A stretch of 64,000 nucleotides of DNA from Prochlorococcus sp. AG-347-G20 (GCA_003281645.1 QCBJ01000001.1:186001-250000), one strand, 5' to 3'. Shown: positions 1 to 10,251, counted from the stretch's first letter. Notes: a model not told the origin generated them from the sequence alone. Program-made: numbers and translations.

Positions 1-917
1 GGGAGAATCCACATCAAAAAGCTTTCTGGTATGGTTTAAGTAACATTGGATGGAACTCAGCAGAACAATTACAAGGAAAAAACTTAAGTTATAACAATCT
101 ATTAGATCTAGAGTCGGCACTTTCAACAGTTTTAGAATTTGGCTACACAGAAAAAGATGAACTTACAAACAATATCTTTGCCTCTGTTATTTTAAAACAC
201 AATAATCCTTGTGGTGCCTCTATAAGTAATTCAGCTTCCAAAGCATTTTTGAATGCTTTGGAATGCGACTCAGTTAGTGCATTTGGAGGAATAGTTGCTT
301 TTAATTCAAATGTTGATAGTGAGACCGCAATTCACCTCAAAGATATTTTCTTAGAGTGTGTCGTCGCTCCATCTTTTGATAAGGAAGCTTTAGAAATTTT
401 AAAAGTTAAAAAGAATTTAAGAATTTTAAAGTTTTCAAAAGATCAACTTCCAAAAAAGAATCAAAATTCTACTAAATCAATAATGGGAGGATTACTAGTT
501 CAAGATACTGACGATAGTGAAGAAAAAACTGAAAATTGGATTTCAGTAACTAATAAAAATCCTAATAATCAAACTAACTTAGATCTAAATTTTGCATGGA
601 AAATTTGTAAACACGTGAAATCTAATGCCATTGTTATTGCAAAAGACCAAAAAACTATTGGTATTGGAGCTGGACAAATGAATAGAGTTGGAGCAGCAAA
701 AATCGCATTAGAAGCAGCTGGAAGATTATGTACTGATGCTGTATTGGCCAGCGATGGGTTTTTCCCATTTGCAGATACTGTAGAACTTGCAAATAAATAT
801 GGAATAAAAGCTATCATTCAACCTGGAGGAAGTCTAAGAGACCAAGAAAGTATTGATATGTGTAATTCAAAAGGAATTTCAATGGTATTTACCCAAAAAA
901 GGCACTTTTTACATTGA
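1..917 (+). CDS. purH: Bifunctional purine synthesis protein PurH (3' part)
   Basis: The last two steps of purine synthesis (AICAR formylation, then IMP ring closure) are carried out by this cytosolic enzyme. The frame is open from base 3, so about 304 codons of the 3' end are present and the start and cyclohydrolase domain lie off the left edge. What remains is the AICAR transformylase domain: KHNNPCG with the catalytic Lys-His, SAFGGIVAFN, GAGQMNRVGAAK, SDGFFPFAD and QPGGS, ending in RHFLH as family members do. The ATG at 249 is internal, because homologous sequence runs upstream of it without a stop. The gene converges on the DoxX gene with a one-base gap. Confidence 0.97.
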   Translation, partial: ENPHQKAFWYGLSNIGWNSAEQLQGKNLSYNNLLDLESALSTVLEFGYTEKDELTNNIFASVILKHNNPCGASISNSASKAFLNALECDSVSAFGGIVAFNSNVDSETAIHLKDIFLECVVAPSFDKEALEILKVKKNLRILKFSKDQLPKKNQNSTKSIMGGLLVQDTDDSEEKTENWISVTNKNPNNQTNLDLNFAWKICKHVKSNAIVIAKDQKTIGIGAGQMNRVGAAKIALEAAGRLCTDAVLASDGFFPFADTVELANKYGIKAIIQPGGSLRDQESIDMCNSKGISMVFTQKRHFLH

Positions 918-918
918 A

Positions 919-1479
919 TTATGTTGATTTTGGATAATATGTAATCTTGTTAGTTTTTCTGAATAAAGATAGCCTACCTGGACCTGCACATAGAAAGTAT
1001 AGAGAAATAGCACCATATATAAAAGATAATTCGAAAGCATAATTATGACCTTCAACCACTGCCAGAGGAAAGCCTTCCAGTCCAGTATCAAGGAGATGAA
1101 AATAAACTGCAAATGCCATTGTGGAGAACAGACCAAGAGAAGAAAGCCTCGCAAAAATCCCTAAAGCCAACCCAACTGGGCATACCAGTTGAGTAATTGC
1201 TGCTCCAAAAGTCCAAATAACAGGATCACCAGGCAAAAATGGGAAATACTTACCGACTACAAACTCTGCAAAACCCTGCGGATCCTGAAGTTTTTCTAGG
1301 CCATGATGAATCATCAAAGCACAAAAACCTATTCTTAAAACAAAAATCGATAGTTCACCAAGGATATTTACTTCTGACCCTGAAGATGAATTTGCAACTA
1401 CAACTTCAACTTTTTGGGGCGCTTTAGTTCTATTCATACTTGCAGTTTGAACCTGATTAGTTTGTGCTTTGTCTTCCAT
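919..1479 (-). CDS. DoxX family membrane protein
   Basis: A 186-residue integral membrane protein of the DoxX family. After a polar N-terminus of about 40 residues come four hydrophobic segments, with the family signature RIGFCALMIHHGLEKLQDP in the first and ITQLVCPVGLALGIFARL in the second. DoxX proteins are quinone- or thiol-linked small membrane proteins of uncertain role; no substrate can be read from the sequence. It is the last gene of a minus-strand series following ispH, but a 103-base gap separates them, so it may have its own promoter. The family assignment is fairly safe and the function is unknown. Confidence 0.8.
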   Translation of the reverse strand: MEDKAQTNQVQTASMNRTKAPQKVEVVVANSSSGSEVNILGELSIFVLRIGFCALMIHHGLEKLQDPQGFAEFVVGKYFPFLPGDPVIWTFGAAITQLVCPVGLALGIFARLSSLGLFSTMAFAVYFHLLDTGLEGFPLAVVEGHNYAFELSFIYGAISLYFLCAGPGRLSLFRKTNKITYYPKST

Positions 1480-1582
1480 ACTTCAATAATTTTTCATTAT
1501 TCTAGTTAATAAAGTAGATCTTTTGGAATTATCTGACTAATAAATTAAAAAAACTAAGCAAATTTTTAAATGAATAAAAAAT

Positions 1583-2779
1583 TCAGGAAGCAATATCAAT
1601 TAACTTTTCAATAACATCTGCAACAACTTTATCAGGAGTGGATGCACCTGAGGTAATTCCAACATTAATTTTTCCACTAGGTAGAAAATTATTTTTAAGT
1701 TCTAAGTCTGATCCTAGTGGTTTATGAAATATTGAGTTTTCTTTAACTGATATCCTCTCTGGCGTATCAATGTGAAAAGATGAAATATTTTTATTAATTG
1801 CTATTTCTTGTAGGTGAGTAGTATTGGAAGAATTGAAGCCTCCAATAACTACTAAAATATCAAGGTCTTCATCAACCAGAGAGAACATTGCATCTTGCCT
1901 TTCTTCAGTTGCATCACAAATAGTATTAAAAGCTAAAAAGTGACTATTTAAGTTTTCTGGTCCAAATTTCTTTAACATTGTCCTTTCAAAAACCTTTCCA
2001 ATTTCCTCAGTCTCGCTCTTAAGCATAGTTGTCTGATTTGCGACTCCCACTCTATCTAAATCTTTATCAGGATCAAATCCATTAGAACAAGCTTTAGCAA
2101 ATTTGTTCATAAACTCATTCCTATTACCTCTCCCCTGAATATATTCAGAAACGTAGTTCGCTTCTTCTAGATCAAGTACAACTAAATATTTACCTGCGAA
2201 TGAACTTGTAGCGAGAGTCTCTTCATGTTTAAATTTTCCGTGAATAATAGATGTGAAAATATGTTTTTTATGTTTTTCAACTGTATGCCAAACCTTAGAA
2301 ACCCATGGACAAGTTGTATCAATAATATGACAACCTTTCTCATGCAAGAGTTTCATTTCTTGAACAGTAGCTCCGAAAGCAGGCAATATAACAACATCCC
2401 CATTAGAAACTAAAGAAAAATCTTTGATTCCATTTTTAGCTGAGATGAATTTCACATTCATTTTTCTTAAATGATCATTAACCGAGGGATTATGAATTAT
2501 TTCGTTTGTTATCCAAATATTCTCATTTGGATAATGTCTTCTGGTTTCATAAGCCATTGCAACAGCTCTTTCAACTCCCCAACAGAAACCGAAGGCTTGG
2601 GCCAGCTTTATATTTAGTCTGCCTTTAGTATAGGTAAAATTATTATCCCGAATAGAACTTATCAAATCACTTTGGTAAGCTTCTTCTAACGCTTGAGCTC
2701 TTTTTGTTGGAGAATCGAAACCCCTTCTATTGTATCTATCAGAATGATGAAGGGATCTTCTAAAAGCTTGAGTATCCAT
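1583..2779 (-). CDS. ispH: 4-hydroxy-3-methylbut-2-enyl diphosphate reductase
   Basis: The final step of the MEP isoprenoid pathway, reducing HMBPP to IPP and DMAPP for carotenoids, the chlorophyll phytyl tail and quinones. The three cysteines that hold the Fe-S cluster are visible at C66 ([12 protein letters not shown]), C157 ([11 protein letters not shown]) and C288 ([12 protein letters not shown]), each in its conserved context. At 398 residues it is the long cyanobacterial/plant form, with an N-terminal extension of about 50 residues compared with enterobacterial IspH. The ATG start agrees with that form. It lies downstream of amt1 on the same strand, separated from it by an intrinsic terminator, so it is transcribed independently. 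Confidence 0.97.
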   Translation of the reverse strand: MDTQAFRRSLHHSDRYNRRGFDSPTKRAQALEEAYQSDLISSIRDNNFTYTKGRLNIKLAQAFGFCWGVERAVAMAYETRRHYPNENIWITNEIIHNPSVNDHLRKMNVKFISAKNGIKDFSLVSNGDVVILPAFGATVQEMKLLHEKGCHIIDTTCPWVSKVWHTVEKHKKHIFTSIIHGKFKHEETLATSSFAGKYLVVLDLEEANYVSEYIQGRGNRNEFMNKFAKACSNGFDPDKDLDRVGVANQTTMLKSETEEIGKVFERTMLKKFGPENLNSHFLAFNTICDATEERQDAMFSLVDEDLDILVVIGGFNSSNTTHLQEIAINKNISSFHIDTPERISVKENSIFHKPLGSDLELKNNFLPSGKINVGITSGASTPDKVVADVIEKLIDIAS

Positions 2780-2812
2780 CTTCCTATATTACAACGTTTT
2801 AAATAATTTTTC

Positions 2813-2848
2813 GGAAAAAAAAAGAAACCTGACACAAGTCAGGTTTCT
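2813..2848 (-). terminator. Intrinsic terminator of amt1
   Basis: On the minus strand an 11-bp perfect stem (AGAAACCTGAC pairing with GTCAGGTTTCT, four-base loop) is followed by a run of about nine U residues. It sits about 20 bases after the amt1 stop codon and separates amt1 from ispH. Confidence 0.9.
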
Positions 2849-2868
2849 TAAATCAATTGTCAATTAGA

Positions 2869-4329
2869 TTATTTAGCAGATGCAAAGTCTGGATATGCTT
2901 CCATTCCATGCTCTCCTATATCTAAGCCTTGAGTCTCTTCCTCTTCAGATACTCGGATTCCACCGAATAATCCTCCAATTACAGACCAGGCAATCCAGCA
3001 AGTAACTAGTGTCCAGATAGCATAAGCCGCGGCACCAAGAGCTTGAACTAGAAGAAGGGTAATACCTCCACCATTGAACAATCCCATACCTGCTCCATCG
3101 CCTTGTACAGCTGTACCCCAAAGACCGATAACTAAAGTACCCCATACACCACAAACTCCGTGAACAGAGAATGCACCTACAGGATCATCAATCTCAGCGG
3201 CATCAAGTGCTGCAACAGAAAATACAACTATAATTCCCCCTACTAGTCCTGCGAACCAGGCTCCAGCAAGAGTCATATCACCACAACCAGCAGTGATACT
3301 AACCAAACCAGCAAGGATTCCGTTAATTATCATTGTAAGATCAGGCTTACCAGAAGTTAATGTTGAAACAATAGTTGCACCAATAGCTCCAGCTGCCGCT
3401 GCCAAAGTAGTTGTTACAGCAACATATGGAACCCATTGATCCATAGCAAGTTGAGAACCGGGGTTAAATCCATACCAACCTATCCATAGGACTAATGCAC
3501 CTAGAGTAGCTATAGCCATATTGTGTCCTGGCATAGCTTGTGGTTTCCCATCAGAGTATTTGCCAATTCTTGGCCCAAGAAGCATAGCTCCTACAAGACC
3601 CGCCCATGCTCCAACTGAGTGAACAATTGAAGAACCAGCGAAGTCAACAAAACCTAAAGAATCAAGCCAACCACCATTCCATTTCCAGCTACCAGCAATT
3701 GGATATATAAATGCAGTTAATACAACAGCAAAAACAACAAATTCTCCAAATTTAACTCTTTCAGCAACAAGACCGGAAACGATAGTTGCTGCAGTTCCTG
3801 CGAATGCAGACTGGAATAAGAAATCAACAGTTGGGACTAATCCAGCATCAGTAACCATATCAGCGGTGACTGTTGGATCAAAGAATAAGCCTCCAAAATA
3901 AAGCCATCCGTCAGCAACACTTCCTCCGTACATTAATGAATAGCCTATAAACCAATAAGAAGTTACAGCTAGAGCAAATACAAAGAGGTTTTTAGCAAGG
4001 ATGTTTACTGCGTTCTTAGAACGACACATACCTGCCTCAACCATAGCGAAACCAGCGTTCATGAAGATCACTAAGATAGTAGCGATCAAAAGCCATAAAT
4101 TGTTAGCAAGAAAAGCTGCATTCAACTCAGGTAAATCAGCTGCATGAGCTGAAAGATTAAAAATACCTAAACCAAACAAAGCTAAAGGAACAGTTGCAAG
4201 CCACAACATAGAGCGGTTTGAACTAAATCCTCGAATACTCCTCAAAAGGAGCATAGGTCCATTAACAAGACTTGCATCTTGTAATTTGGACCTAGAGCGC
4301 CTTTGAGGCGTTTGCAAAGCAGTGGTCAT
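2869..4329 (-). CDS. amt1: Ammonium transporter (Amt family)
   Basis: High-affinity ammonium uptake through the cytoplasmic membrane. The 486-residue protein has an N-terminal hydrophobic segment around residues 43-63 and then the eleven-helix Amt core starting at LWLLIATILVIFMNAGFAM. The twin pore histidines are visible in SIVHSVGAWAGLVGA and FSVHGVCGVWGTLVIG, and the family motif GTAATIVSGLVAERV is intact. The first 40 residues are basic and polar, typical of the long cyanobacterial form. The gene is monocistronic: it has its own terminator and a leader of about 165 bases carrying a perfect NtcA box and a terminator-like hairpin, so nitrogen-responsive expression is expected. Confidence 0.97.
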   Translation of the reverse strand: MTTALQTPQRRSRSKLQDASLVNGPMLLLRSIRGFSSNRSMLWLATVPLALFGLGIFNLSAHAADLPELNAAFLANNLWLLIATILVIFMNAGFAMVEAGMCRSKNAVNILAKNLFVFALAVTSYWFIGYSLMYGGSVADGWLYFGGLFFDPTVTADMVTDAGLVPTVDFLFQSAFAGTAATIVSGLVAERVKFGEFVVFAVVLTAFIYPIAGSWKWNGGWLDSLGFVDFAGSSIVHSVGAWAGLVGAMLLGPRIGKYSDGKPQAMPGHNMAIATLGALVLWIGWYGFNPGSQLAMDQWVPYVAVTTTLAAAAGAIGATIVSTLTSGKPDLTMIINGILAGLVSITAGCGDMTLAGAWFAGLVGGIIVVFSVAALDAAEIDDPVGAFSVHGVCGVWGTLVIGLWGTAVQGDGAGMGLFNGGGITLLLVQALGAAAYAIWTLVTCWIAWSVIGGLFGGIRVSEEEETQGLDIGEHGMEAYPDFASAK

Positions 4330-4348
4330 AAAAAAAAATTAGATCTGC

Positions 4349-4370
4349 AAAAAAACAGTTTGTGCTGTTT
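4349..4370 (-). promoter_or_regulatory. Terminator-like hairpin in the amt1 leader
   Basis: Reading on the minus strand, AAACAG-CACAAA-CTGTTT is followed directly by further Us, 20 bases before the amt1 ATG. The six-base-pair stem with a U tract resembles a weak intrinsic terminator inside the 5' untranslated region. It could cause premature termination or mark the 3' end of a short RNA; the sequence alone does not decide. Confidence 0.4.
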
Positions 4371-4412
4371 CCTTTCATATTCAATTTTGCTCAAAAAACT
4401 TATTAGTGTCTA

Positions 4413-4426
4413 GTAGTCGTTGTTAC
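4413..4426 (-). promoter_or_regulatory. NtcA-binding site upstream of amt1
   Basis: GTAGTCGTTGTTAC matches the NtcA consensus GTA-N8-TAC exactly; it is centred about 90 bases upstream of the amt1 ATG. No TAN3T element is present at the usual 22-23 base spacing. The nearest match, TAAGTT on the minus strand, is only 10 bases away, so the promoter geometry is not the textbook class II arrangement. Control of amt genes by NtcA is established in cyanobacteria. Confidence 0.7.
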
Positions 4427-4497
4427 CAATTTTATAGTTGCATCTTAAAACTATATCTGTTAAATTTGAAAAATTTTTTTTTTGAAATTTCAAATTA

Positions 4498-5250
4498 TCA
4501 AGATTTTATTTTTTTCAAAGGTTTAATTCCTTTCCATGATACGTGGTCTTTATGAAATTCAAAAGAACATGGGATAGTTATCATTCCTGCACTTAAAGAT
4601 TCTCTAAAAAGACTGCCATATAAGGGATCTGCATCATCTCCAGGAGCAAAAAAACAAGCATCTTTTCTCGTAATACAAAGTACTAAAACACTTTTACTTT
4701 CAGGAATTAATTCCTTTAATTCTATAAGGTGTTTTTGACCTCTTTTCGTTACTGTATCTGGGAATAGAGCTACATTTTCTTTAATCCAAGTCGTATTTTT
4801 AACCTCTATGTAAATGTTACGTTTATCAGGATTTGAAGATTTTGGTGTTAAAAAAAAGTCAATTCTGCTTTTTTTATCTTTTCCATAGGGAACTTCAGAT
4901 TTGATTATCTCTATTTCACCTATTCTTTCTATTAGCAGATTTTTTTCAATAACCTTTTTGATTAACTTGTTTGCAAAGAGAGTATTAATACCTACCCAAA
5001 CCTCCTCATTCTTTGCATTAACAACACATATCTGTTCCCAAGTAAAAGGTAATTTTCTTTTTGGAGAAGGGGAAACACTTATTCTTACTTTTGCTCCCTG
5101 ACTCAAAAGTCCCCTCATTGGGCCAGTGTTAGCACAATGAGCAGTTACTACCTCTCCACTCTCTAATTCGATATCTGCAAGAAACCTTTTATACCTCTTA
5201 ATTAAAACCCCTTCAATTAATGGATCAAAATCAACTAACTGATCATTCAT
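4498..5250 (-). CDS. sfsA: SfsA family protein (sugar fermentation stimulation homologue)
   Basis: A 250-residue member of the SfsA family, cytosolic and with a nuclease-like fold. Conserved blocks are [13 protein letters not shown] near residue 38, RIDFFL near 130, and YIEVKNTTW followed by [13 protein letters not shown] near 150-175; the acidic and lysine residues of the last two form the putative metal site. E. coli SfsA was named for a maltose-fermentation effect and its biochemical role is unsettled, so no pathway is assigned. It is the first gene of the minus-strand block and diverges from murJ with a 31-base gap. Confidence 0.93.
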   Translation of the reverse strand: MNDQLVDFDPLIEGVLIKRYKRFLADIELESGEVVTAHCANTGPMRGLLSQGAKVRISVSPSPKRKLPFTWEQICVVNAKNEEVWVGINTLFANKLIKKVIEKNLLIERIGEIEIIKSEVPYGKDKKSRIDFFLTPKSSNPDKRNIYIEVKNTTWIKENVALFPDTVTKRGQKHLIELKELIPESKSVLVLCITRKDACFFAPGDDADPLYGSLFRESLSAGMITIPCSFEFHKDHVSWKGIKPLKKIKS

Positions 5251-5281
5251 AAATATGTCTTTAGTTAGAAATCAAATATAA

Positions 5282-6904
5282 TTGAAACTTAAACTTATTG
5301 AAAAATTTAGACGATTCCAAATGCATTCATTTTTAAAAAATAATGTTTTTTCAATTTCGTTTGGTACTAGTCTAAGTAAATTAGCTGGATGTATAAGACA
5401 AATATTTATAGCTGCTGCTTTTGGGGTCGGTGTAACGTACGACGCGTTTAATTATGCATATATAATTCCTGGTTTTTTGCTAATAATCATTGGGGGTATT
5501 AATGGTCCCTTGCATAACGCAGTCGTTGCAGTTTTAACTCCGCTTAACAAAAAAAATGGAGGGATTGTTTTAACTCAAGTAAGCATAAAACTCTCAATAT
5601 TATTAATGATTTTAGCCATATTGATTTACTCGAATTCCAGTTTATTAATTGATTTATTGGCCCCGAATTTAAGTTACGAAGCAAAATCTATTGCCACTTA
5701 CCAATTACAAATACTTACACCTTGCATCCCTTTATCCGGCTTCATAGGTTTAAGTTTTGGCGCCTTAAATTCCCAAAGAAAATTCTTTTTATCAAGTATA
5801 AGTCCTGCAATAACAAGCTTAACTATTATTTTTTTTATTTTATTTAGTTGGATTTTCAACCAAGAAAATACATCTTCCAATTTCTTTACTTACAAGGGAT
5901 TACTGGCATTTGCAACTTTGACAGGAACTTTAATTCAGTTTGTTGTTCAAATTTGGGAAATAAATAAAATTGGTCTCTTGAGATTAGATTCAACCTTCAA
6001 TTTATTTAAAAATGAAGAGAGGAGAATTTTCAAACTAATTATTCCAGCATCTATCTCATCAGGTTTAAGTCAAATTAATGTTTTTATCGATATGTTTTTC
6101 GCTTCAAGTTTTCAAGGCGCAGCATCTGGACTAGCTTACGGAAACTTTCTTATACAAGCCCCCTTAGGCATATTATCTAACTCCTTGATTCTGCCATTAC
6201 TTCCAAAATTTTCTAAATTAAGAAGTGAAAAAGACAAAAGAGGTCTCCAAAAAAAATTGATATCTGGGGTAGAGTACTGCTTCTTGGCAGCTATTTTTTT
6301 AACCGGATTTTTCATAACATTCAATAATCAAATCGTACAATTAGTTTTTCAAAGAGGATCTTTTGATTATTCAGCAACTTTAAAAGTAAAAAATATATTA
6401 ATTGCTTATGCAGTTGGCATACCATTTTATCTTTATAGAGATTTATTAGTAAGAACTTACTATTCAATAGAAAAAACAAACTTCCCTTTTAAGTCTTCAT
6501 TTGCAGGGATAATATTTAATATTTTTTTTGATTGGTTTTTAATTGGTGCCCCAATTAAGAATTTTGGGAATCTTTCTCCTTATAATTTTGGAGTTGTGGG
6601 AATAATTTTATCTTCAGTAATAGTCAACCTTATAATCTGTATTTTGCTTTCTTTTAATCTTCGAAATGAAGATATCCATTTACCTAACTTGGATTTATTG
6701 AAGAAAATTAGCCTCATGTCATTAGCAGCATTTATAGACAGTACACTTTGTTTTACTATTCTCCAAACTACTAAAAACTTCAATTCAAATCTTGCAGAAT
6801 TTTTATTATTAATATTTGGAACTCTAACTTTTTTTGTGATTTATTTTTTACTTACAAAATTCTTGAAAGTAAATAAATTTAAAATTTCAAAAAAAGAGAT
6901 TTAG
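5282..6904 (+). CDS. murJ: Lipid II flippase MurJ
   Basis: A polytopic membrane protein of the MOP superfamily that moves lipid II across the cytoplasmic membrane for peptidoglycan synthesis. The open frame has up to 540 residues and about 14 hydrophobic segments, with the MurJ signature at the N-terminus (FGTSLSKLAGCIRQIFIAAAFG) split across the first helix, and YAYIIPGFLLIIIGG after it. The frame opens with TTG at 5282; an ATG at 5321 gives a 527-residue protein starting MHSFLKNN, which matches usual MurJ beginnings better, so the start is uncertain. The C-terminus is lysine-rich. It is convergent with a small DUF3181 gene, three bases apart. Confidence 0.92.
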   Translation: MKLKLIEKFRRFQMHSFLKNNVFSISFGTSLSKLAGCIRQIFIAAAFGVGVTYDAFNYAYIIPGFLLIIIGGINGPLHNAVVAVLTPLNKKNGGIVLTQVSIKLSILLMILAILIYSNSSLLIDLLAPNLSYEAKSIATYQLQILTPCIPLSGFIGLSFGALNSQRKFFLSSISPAITSLTIIFFILFSWIFNQENTSSNFFTYKGLLAFATLTGTLIQFVVQIWEINKIGLLRLDSTFNLFKNEERRIFKLIIPASISSGLSQINVFIDMFFASSFQGAASGLAYGNFLIQAPLGILSNSLILPLLPKFSKLRSEKDKRGLQKKLISGVEYCFLAAIFLTGFFITFNNQIVQLVFQRGSFDYSATLKVKNILIAYAVGIPFYLYRDLLVRTYYSIEKTNFPFKSSFAGIIFNIFFDWFLIGAPIKNFGNLSPYNFGVVGIILSSVIVNLIICILLSFNLRNEDIHLPNLDLLKKISLMSLAAFIDSTLCFTILQTTKNFNSNLAEFLLLIFGTLTFFVIYFLLTKFLKVNKFKISKKEI

Positions 6905-6907
6905 TTT

Positions 6908-7192
6908 TTAAAAAAAACTTTCCAAAATCTCTTCTAATTCTAGAATTTGTGAGTTAGTGATTAAATTAATCAATGGAATACTATTAACACCATCCCCTAC
7001 TTTTACATTTATTGCTTTAAGACTTAATTTTGCAGCCTCCAATGGGCCTTGATCTCTATTGCTGATACATTCAATAGCAAGATGCCTAGCTAGGCCAGCG
7101 TCTCCAAGATACAAATTCCACTTTTCTATTTTTATAAAAACCTTTTCGGAAATAACATTTTCTAGATCACTTATACTTATCTGAGAGTCCAT
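6908..7192 (-). CDS. DUF3181 family protein
   Basis: A 94-residue soluble protein that I match to the cyanobacterial DUF3181 family from memory of its pattern: a central WNLYLGDAGLARHLA segment, then INVKVGDGVNSIPL and a leucine/glutamate-rich end. No catalytic motif, membrane segment or metal site is visible, and its function is unknown. It lies 14 bases downstream of the next minus-strand gene (the two-helix membrane protein), so the two are probably co-transcribed, and it ends three bases from the end of murJ. Confidence 0.7.
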   Translation of the reverse strand: MDSQISISDLENVISEKVFIKIEKWNLYLGDAGLARHLAIECISNRDQGPLEAAKLSLKAINVKVGDGVNSIPLINLITNSQILELEEILESFF

Positions 7193-7206
7193 AAATAGAA
7201 ATTAAT

Positions 7207-7488
7207 TTAAGTTGATTGTTTTGAAGTATCTTTTGGTTTTTTTATAATTACGAAAAGTAAATGGGAGGCCAAAAGAACTGACCAGACAATTGCAAAATTA
7301 TTAAAAAAGCTGATTTCATATTTAATCTCTTTTAAAAGCCACGTGCCACTTACAATCGCAGTAAATATCATGCAGTGAATAACAAAATTTACTATTCGAG
7401 AAAAATGTTTATAGATAGGATCTTCTGAGTCACCATTTCCGTACCACTTTATAGGCATATTAATAATTAGATTGTTAATAATAGACAT
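7207..7488 (-). CDS. Small two-helix membrane protein
   Basis: A protein of at most 93 residues with a polar N-terminus (KWYGNGDSEDPIYKHF), two hydrophobic helices (about residues 32-50 and 62-83) and a basic tail. I recognise it only as a conserved picocyanobacterial type. The frame opens at 7488, but the methionine ten codons on (base 7458, MPIKWYG) precedes the conserved part and may be the real start. It overlaps nothing and is followed after 14 bases by the DUF3181 gene. Role unknown. Confidence 0.65.
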   Translation of the reverse strand: MSIINNLIINMPIKWYGNGDSEDPIYKHFSRIVNFVIHCMIFTAIVSGTWLLKEIKYEISFFNNFAIVWSVLLASHLLFVIIKKPKDTSKQST

Positions 7489-7544
7489 TTTACCCGAAAT
7501 CTAGTTGACTAAGAGACCCTGAAACAGAGATATTACATAATTAT

Positions 7545-7618
7545 GCGCCTGTAGCTCAGTGGATTAGAGCACCTGACTACGGATCAGGGTGTCGGGAGTT
7601 CGAATCTCTCCAGGCGCG
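7545..7618 (+). tRNA. tRNA-Arg (ACG)
   Basis: A complete cloverleaf: acceptor stem GCGCCTG pairing with CAGGCGC, D-arm GCTCAGTGGATTAGAGC, anticodon stem CCTGA/TCAGG with the loop CTACGGA (anticodon ACG), T-arm with GTTCGAATC, discriminator G. The 3' CCA is not encoded. The A34 is presumably deaminated to inosine so that it reads CGU, CGC and CGA. Confidence 0.97.
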
Positions 7619-7695
7619 TTTAAAATTCTGAAATATTCTTTTTATATTTTTCTAAAAAATATCGTCTATATTATGGGTATTACTTATCAAATTCA

Positions 7696-8967
7696 ATGAA
7701 TATCCTTCAAAATCTTAAAGAAAGTGATCCAGTAATATCAAATTTTATTAACTCTGAAAAAAATAGGCAGGAAACTCATCTTGAGTTAATCGCAAGCGAA
7801 AATTTCGCATCAATTGCCGTTATGCAGGCTCAAGGTTCCGTACTTACAAATAAATACGCCGAGGGATTACCCCAAAAAAGATATTACGGGGGATGTGAAT
7901 TTGTTGATGAAATCGAAGAATTAGCTATTCAGAGAGCGAAAAAATTATTTAATGCAAATTGGGCTAATGTTCAACCCCATAGTGGAGCGCAGGCAAATGC
8001 TGCTGTTTTCCTAAGTCTACTTAAACCTGGCGACACAATCATGGGGATGGATTTATCTCATGGTGGACACCTAACTCATGGGTCTCCAGTAAATATGAGT
8101 GGTAAATGGTTCAATGCAGTTCACTATGGTGTAAATAAAGAAACTAGTGAATTAAATTTTGATGAAATAAGAGAGATAGCACTTGAAACAAAACCAAAAT
8201 TAATCATATGTGGATTTTCTGCTTATCCAAGAACAATCGATTTTGAGTCATTTAGAAATATTGCAGATGAAGTTGGTGCATTCTTAATGGCTGATATTGC
8301 ACACATCGCCGGTCTTGTAGCAAGTAAACTTCACCCAAATCCAATACCGTATTGTGATGTAGTAACCACAACTACTCATAAAACATTAAGAGGGCCTAGA
8401 GGGGGACTTATCTTGTGTAAAGATGCAGAATTTGGAAAGAAATTTGATAAATCTGTTTTCCCTGGAACTCAGGGTGGGCCCCTCGAACATATAATTGCAG
8501 CTAAAGCAGTTGCATTTGGAGAAGCCTTGCAACCAGATTTCGTTAATTATTCCCAACAAGTAATAAAAAATGCAAAAGTTCTAGCTTCAACTTTAATAAA
8601 TAGAGGTATTAATATCGTTAGCGGAGGCACTGATAACCATATTGTTTTACTCGATTTAAGAAGTATCAATATGACTGGTAAGATTGCTGACTTACTTGTA
8701 AGTGAAGTGAATATCACTGCAAATAAAAATACTGTTCCATTTGACCCTGAATCACCTTTTGTAACCAGCGGACTAAGGTTGGGAACTGCTGCTCTAACTA
8801 CTAGAGGCTTTAATGAGGATGCTTTTGCTGAAGTTGGTGAAATTATTGCTGATAGATTACTTAACCCAGACGATTCACTGATTGAAAGTAAATGTAAAAA
8901 AAGAGTATTAACCTTATGTCATAGTTTTCCTCTTTATGAAGGCAAACTTGAAGCATCAATTAAATGA
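7696..8967 (+). CDS. glyA: Serine hydroxymethyltransferase
   Basis: Interconverts serine and glycine with tetrahydrofolate, feeding one-carbon units to purine, thymidylate and methionine synthesis; it is also the photorespiratory glycine/serine enzyme. The 423-residue length is normal. Motifs seen are [10 protein letters not shown] near residue 30, the glycine-rich [18 protein letters not shown] near 95, and the PLP Schiff-base lysine K229 in [14 protein letters not shown]. It begins a tight plus-strand run: its TGA overlaps the ATG of cinA by four bases (ATGA), implying coupled translation. Confidence 0.98.
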   Translation: MNILQNLKESDPVISNFINSEKNRQETHLELIASENFASIAVMQAQGSVLTNKYAEGLPQKRYYGGCEFVDEIEELAIQRAKKLFNANWANVQPHSGAQANAAVFLSLLKPGDTIMGMDLSHGGHLTHGSPVNMSGKWFNAVHYGVNKETSELNFDEIREIALETKPKLIICGFSAYPRTIDFESFRNIADEVGAFLMADIAHIAGLVASKLHPNPIPYCDVVTTTTHKTLRGPRGGLILCKDAEFGKKFDKSVFPGTQGGPLEHIIAAKAVAFGEALQPDFVNYSQQVIKNAKVLASTLINRGINIVSGGTDNHIVLLDLRSINMTGKIADLLVSEVNITANKNTVPFDPESPFVTSGLRLGTAALTTRGFNEDAFAEVGEIIADRLLNPDDSLIESKCKKRVLTLCHSFPLYEGKLEASIK

Positions 8968-10238
8968 GTCCTAACTCCAAGGGAGTTGAAATTCTTTCTA
9001 TTGGAACAGAGCTACTCTTAGGAAATATTATCAATACAAATGCTCAATGGATTTCTGAACAGTTATCTCAATTAGGCTTAAATCACTTTAGGCAATCAAC
9101 TGTCGGTGATAATTGTGATCGAATTATAAAAGTAATTCAAGAAATATCAACAAGAAGTAATCTTCTAATTACAACTGGTGGCTTGGGACCCACCCCAGAT
9201 GACTTAACTACTGAAGCAATAGCCAAATCTTTTAATGTATCTCTTTTTGAAAGACCGCTTTTATGGGATGAAATTAAACAAAAACTCTCAAACTCAAAGC
9301 TCAAGGACGATTCCTCCAGCTTAAGGAAACAATGTTTCTTCCCAGAAAATGCTCAAATTATTAATAACCCTAGGGGCACTGCCCCAGGAATGATTTGGGA
9401 ACCAGTAAAAGATTTTACTATCCTTACTTTCCCAGGAGTACCCAGTGAAATGAAAACTATGTGGGAAGAGACGGCGTATGATTTTATTAAAACCAAATTC
9501 TCAGATAATTATTCCTTTTTCTCAAATACTCTTAAATTTGCGGGTATTGGAGAATCAAGCGTTGCTGAAAAAATTAATGATCTATTAAATCTTAAAAACC
9601 CTACCGTTGCTCCATATGCAAACTTAGGAGAGGTTAAACTCAGAATCACCGCGCGAGCTAAGAACGACCTAGAAGCAAAAAATATAATTAAACCTATTAA
9701 AGAAAAATTAAAAAAAGATTTTTCAAAATTTATTTTTGGAGAGGATAACGATACTCTTCCTAGCGTTTTAATAAAAGAATTAACCAATAGGAAAGAAACA
9801 ATTGTTTTTGCTGAATCCTGCACCGGAGGCCTTCTATCTTCATCACTAACCTCAATATCAGGCTCATCTCAAGTTTTTCAAGGTAGTATTGTTTCCTATA
9901 GTAATGAACTAAAAAATTCATTATTAAATATTTCTAAAGAAAAGCTTACAAAATATGGAGCTGTTTCTGAAGAAGTTTGTGAGGCCATGGCAATTAATGT
10001 AAAAGAAAAATTAGGAGCAGATTGGGCAATAGCAATTAGTGGAATAGCTGGGCCTAACGGAGGCAGTCAAGATAAACCGGTTGGACTTGTCTATATTTCA
10101 ATTTCAGGACCAAATAATCATATAACTAATATAAAAAAACTATTTAACTCAACACGAAATCGAATAGAAATTCAAAGACTAAGTGTAAATGTGTGTTTGA
10201 ACAGCCTCCGATTAATCCTATTATCGAATAGTAAGTAA
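8964..10238 (+). CDS. cinA: CinA-like protein (NMN deamidase / competence-damage domain)
   Basis: A 424-residue two-domain protein. The N-terminal half is a MoCF/MogA-like pyrophosphatase domain ([16 protein letters not shown] near residue 17, [16 protein letters not shown] near 70), and the C-terminal half is the PncC/CinA deamidase domain ([14 protein letters not shown] near residue 282, GIAGPNGG near 365). Bacterial CinA proteins salvage pyridine nucleotides by deamidating NMN. Despite the name, no competence gene is adjacent. It starts inside the glyA stop codon and is followed after 13 bases by leuC, so it sits within a glyA-cinA-leuC-leuD run. Confidence 0.94.
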   Translation: MSPNSKGVEILSIGTELLLGNIINTNAQWISEQLSQLGLNHFRQSTVGDNCDRIIKVIQEISTRSNLLITTGGLGPTPDDLTTEAIAKSFNVSLFERPLLWDEIKQKLSNSKLKDDSSSLRKQCFFPENAQIINNPRGTAPGMIWEPVKDFTILTFPGVPSEMKTMWEETAYDFIKTKFSDNYSFFSNTLKFAGIGESSVAEKINDLLNLKNPTVAPYANLGEVKLRITARAKNDLEAKNIIKPIKEKLKKDFSKFIFGEDNDTLPSVLIKELTNRKETIVFAESCTGGLLSSSLTSISGSSQVFQGSIVSYSNELKNSLLNISKEKLTKYGAVSEEVCEAMAINVKEKLGADWAIAISGIAGPNGGSQDKPVGLVYISISGPNNHITNIKKLFNSTRNRIEIQRLSVNVCLNSLRLILLSNSK

Positions 10239-10251
10239 CTATTTTTACAAA

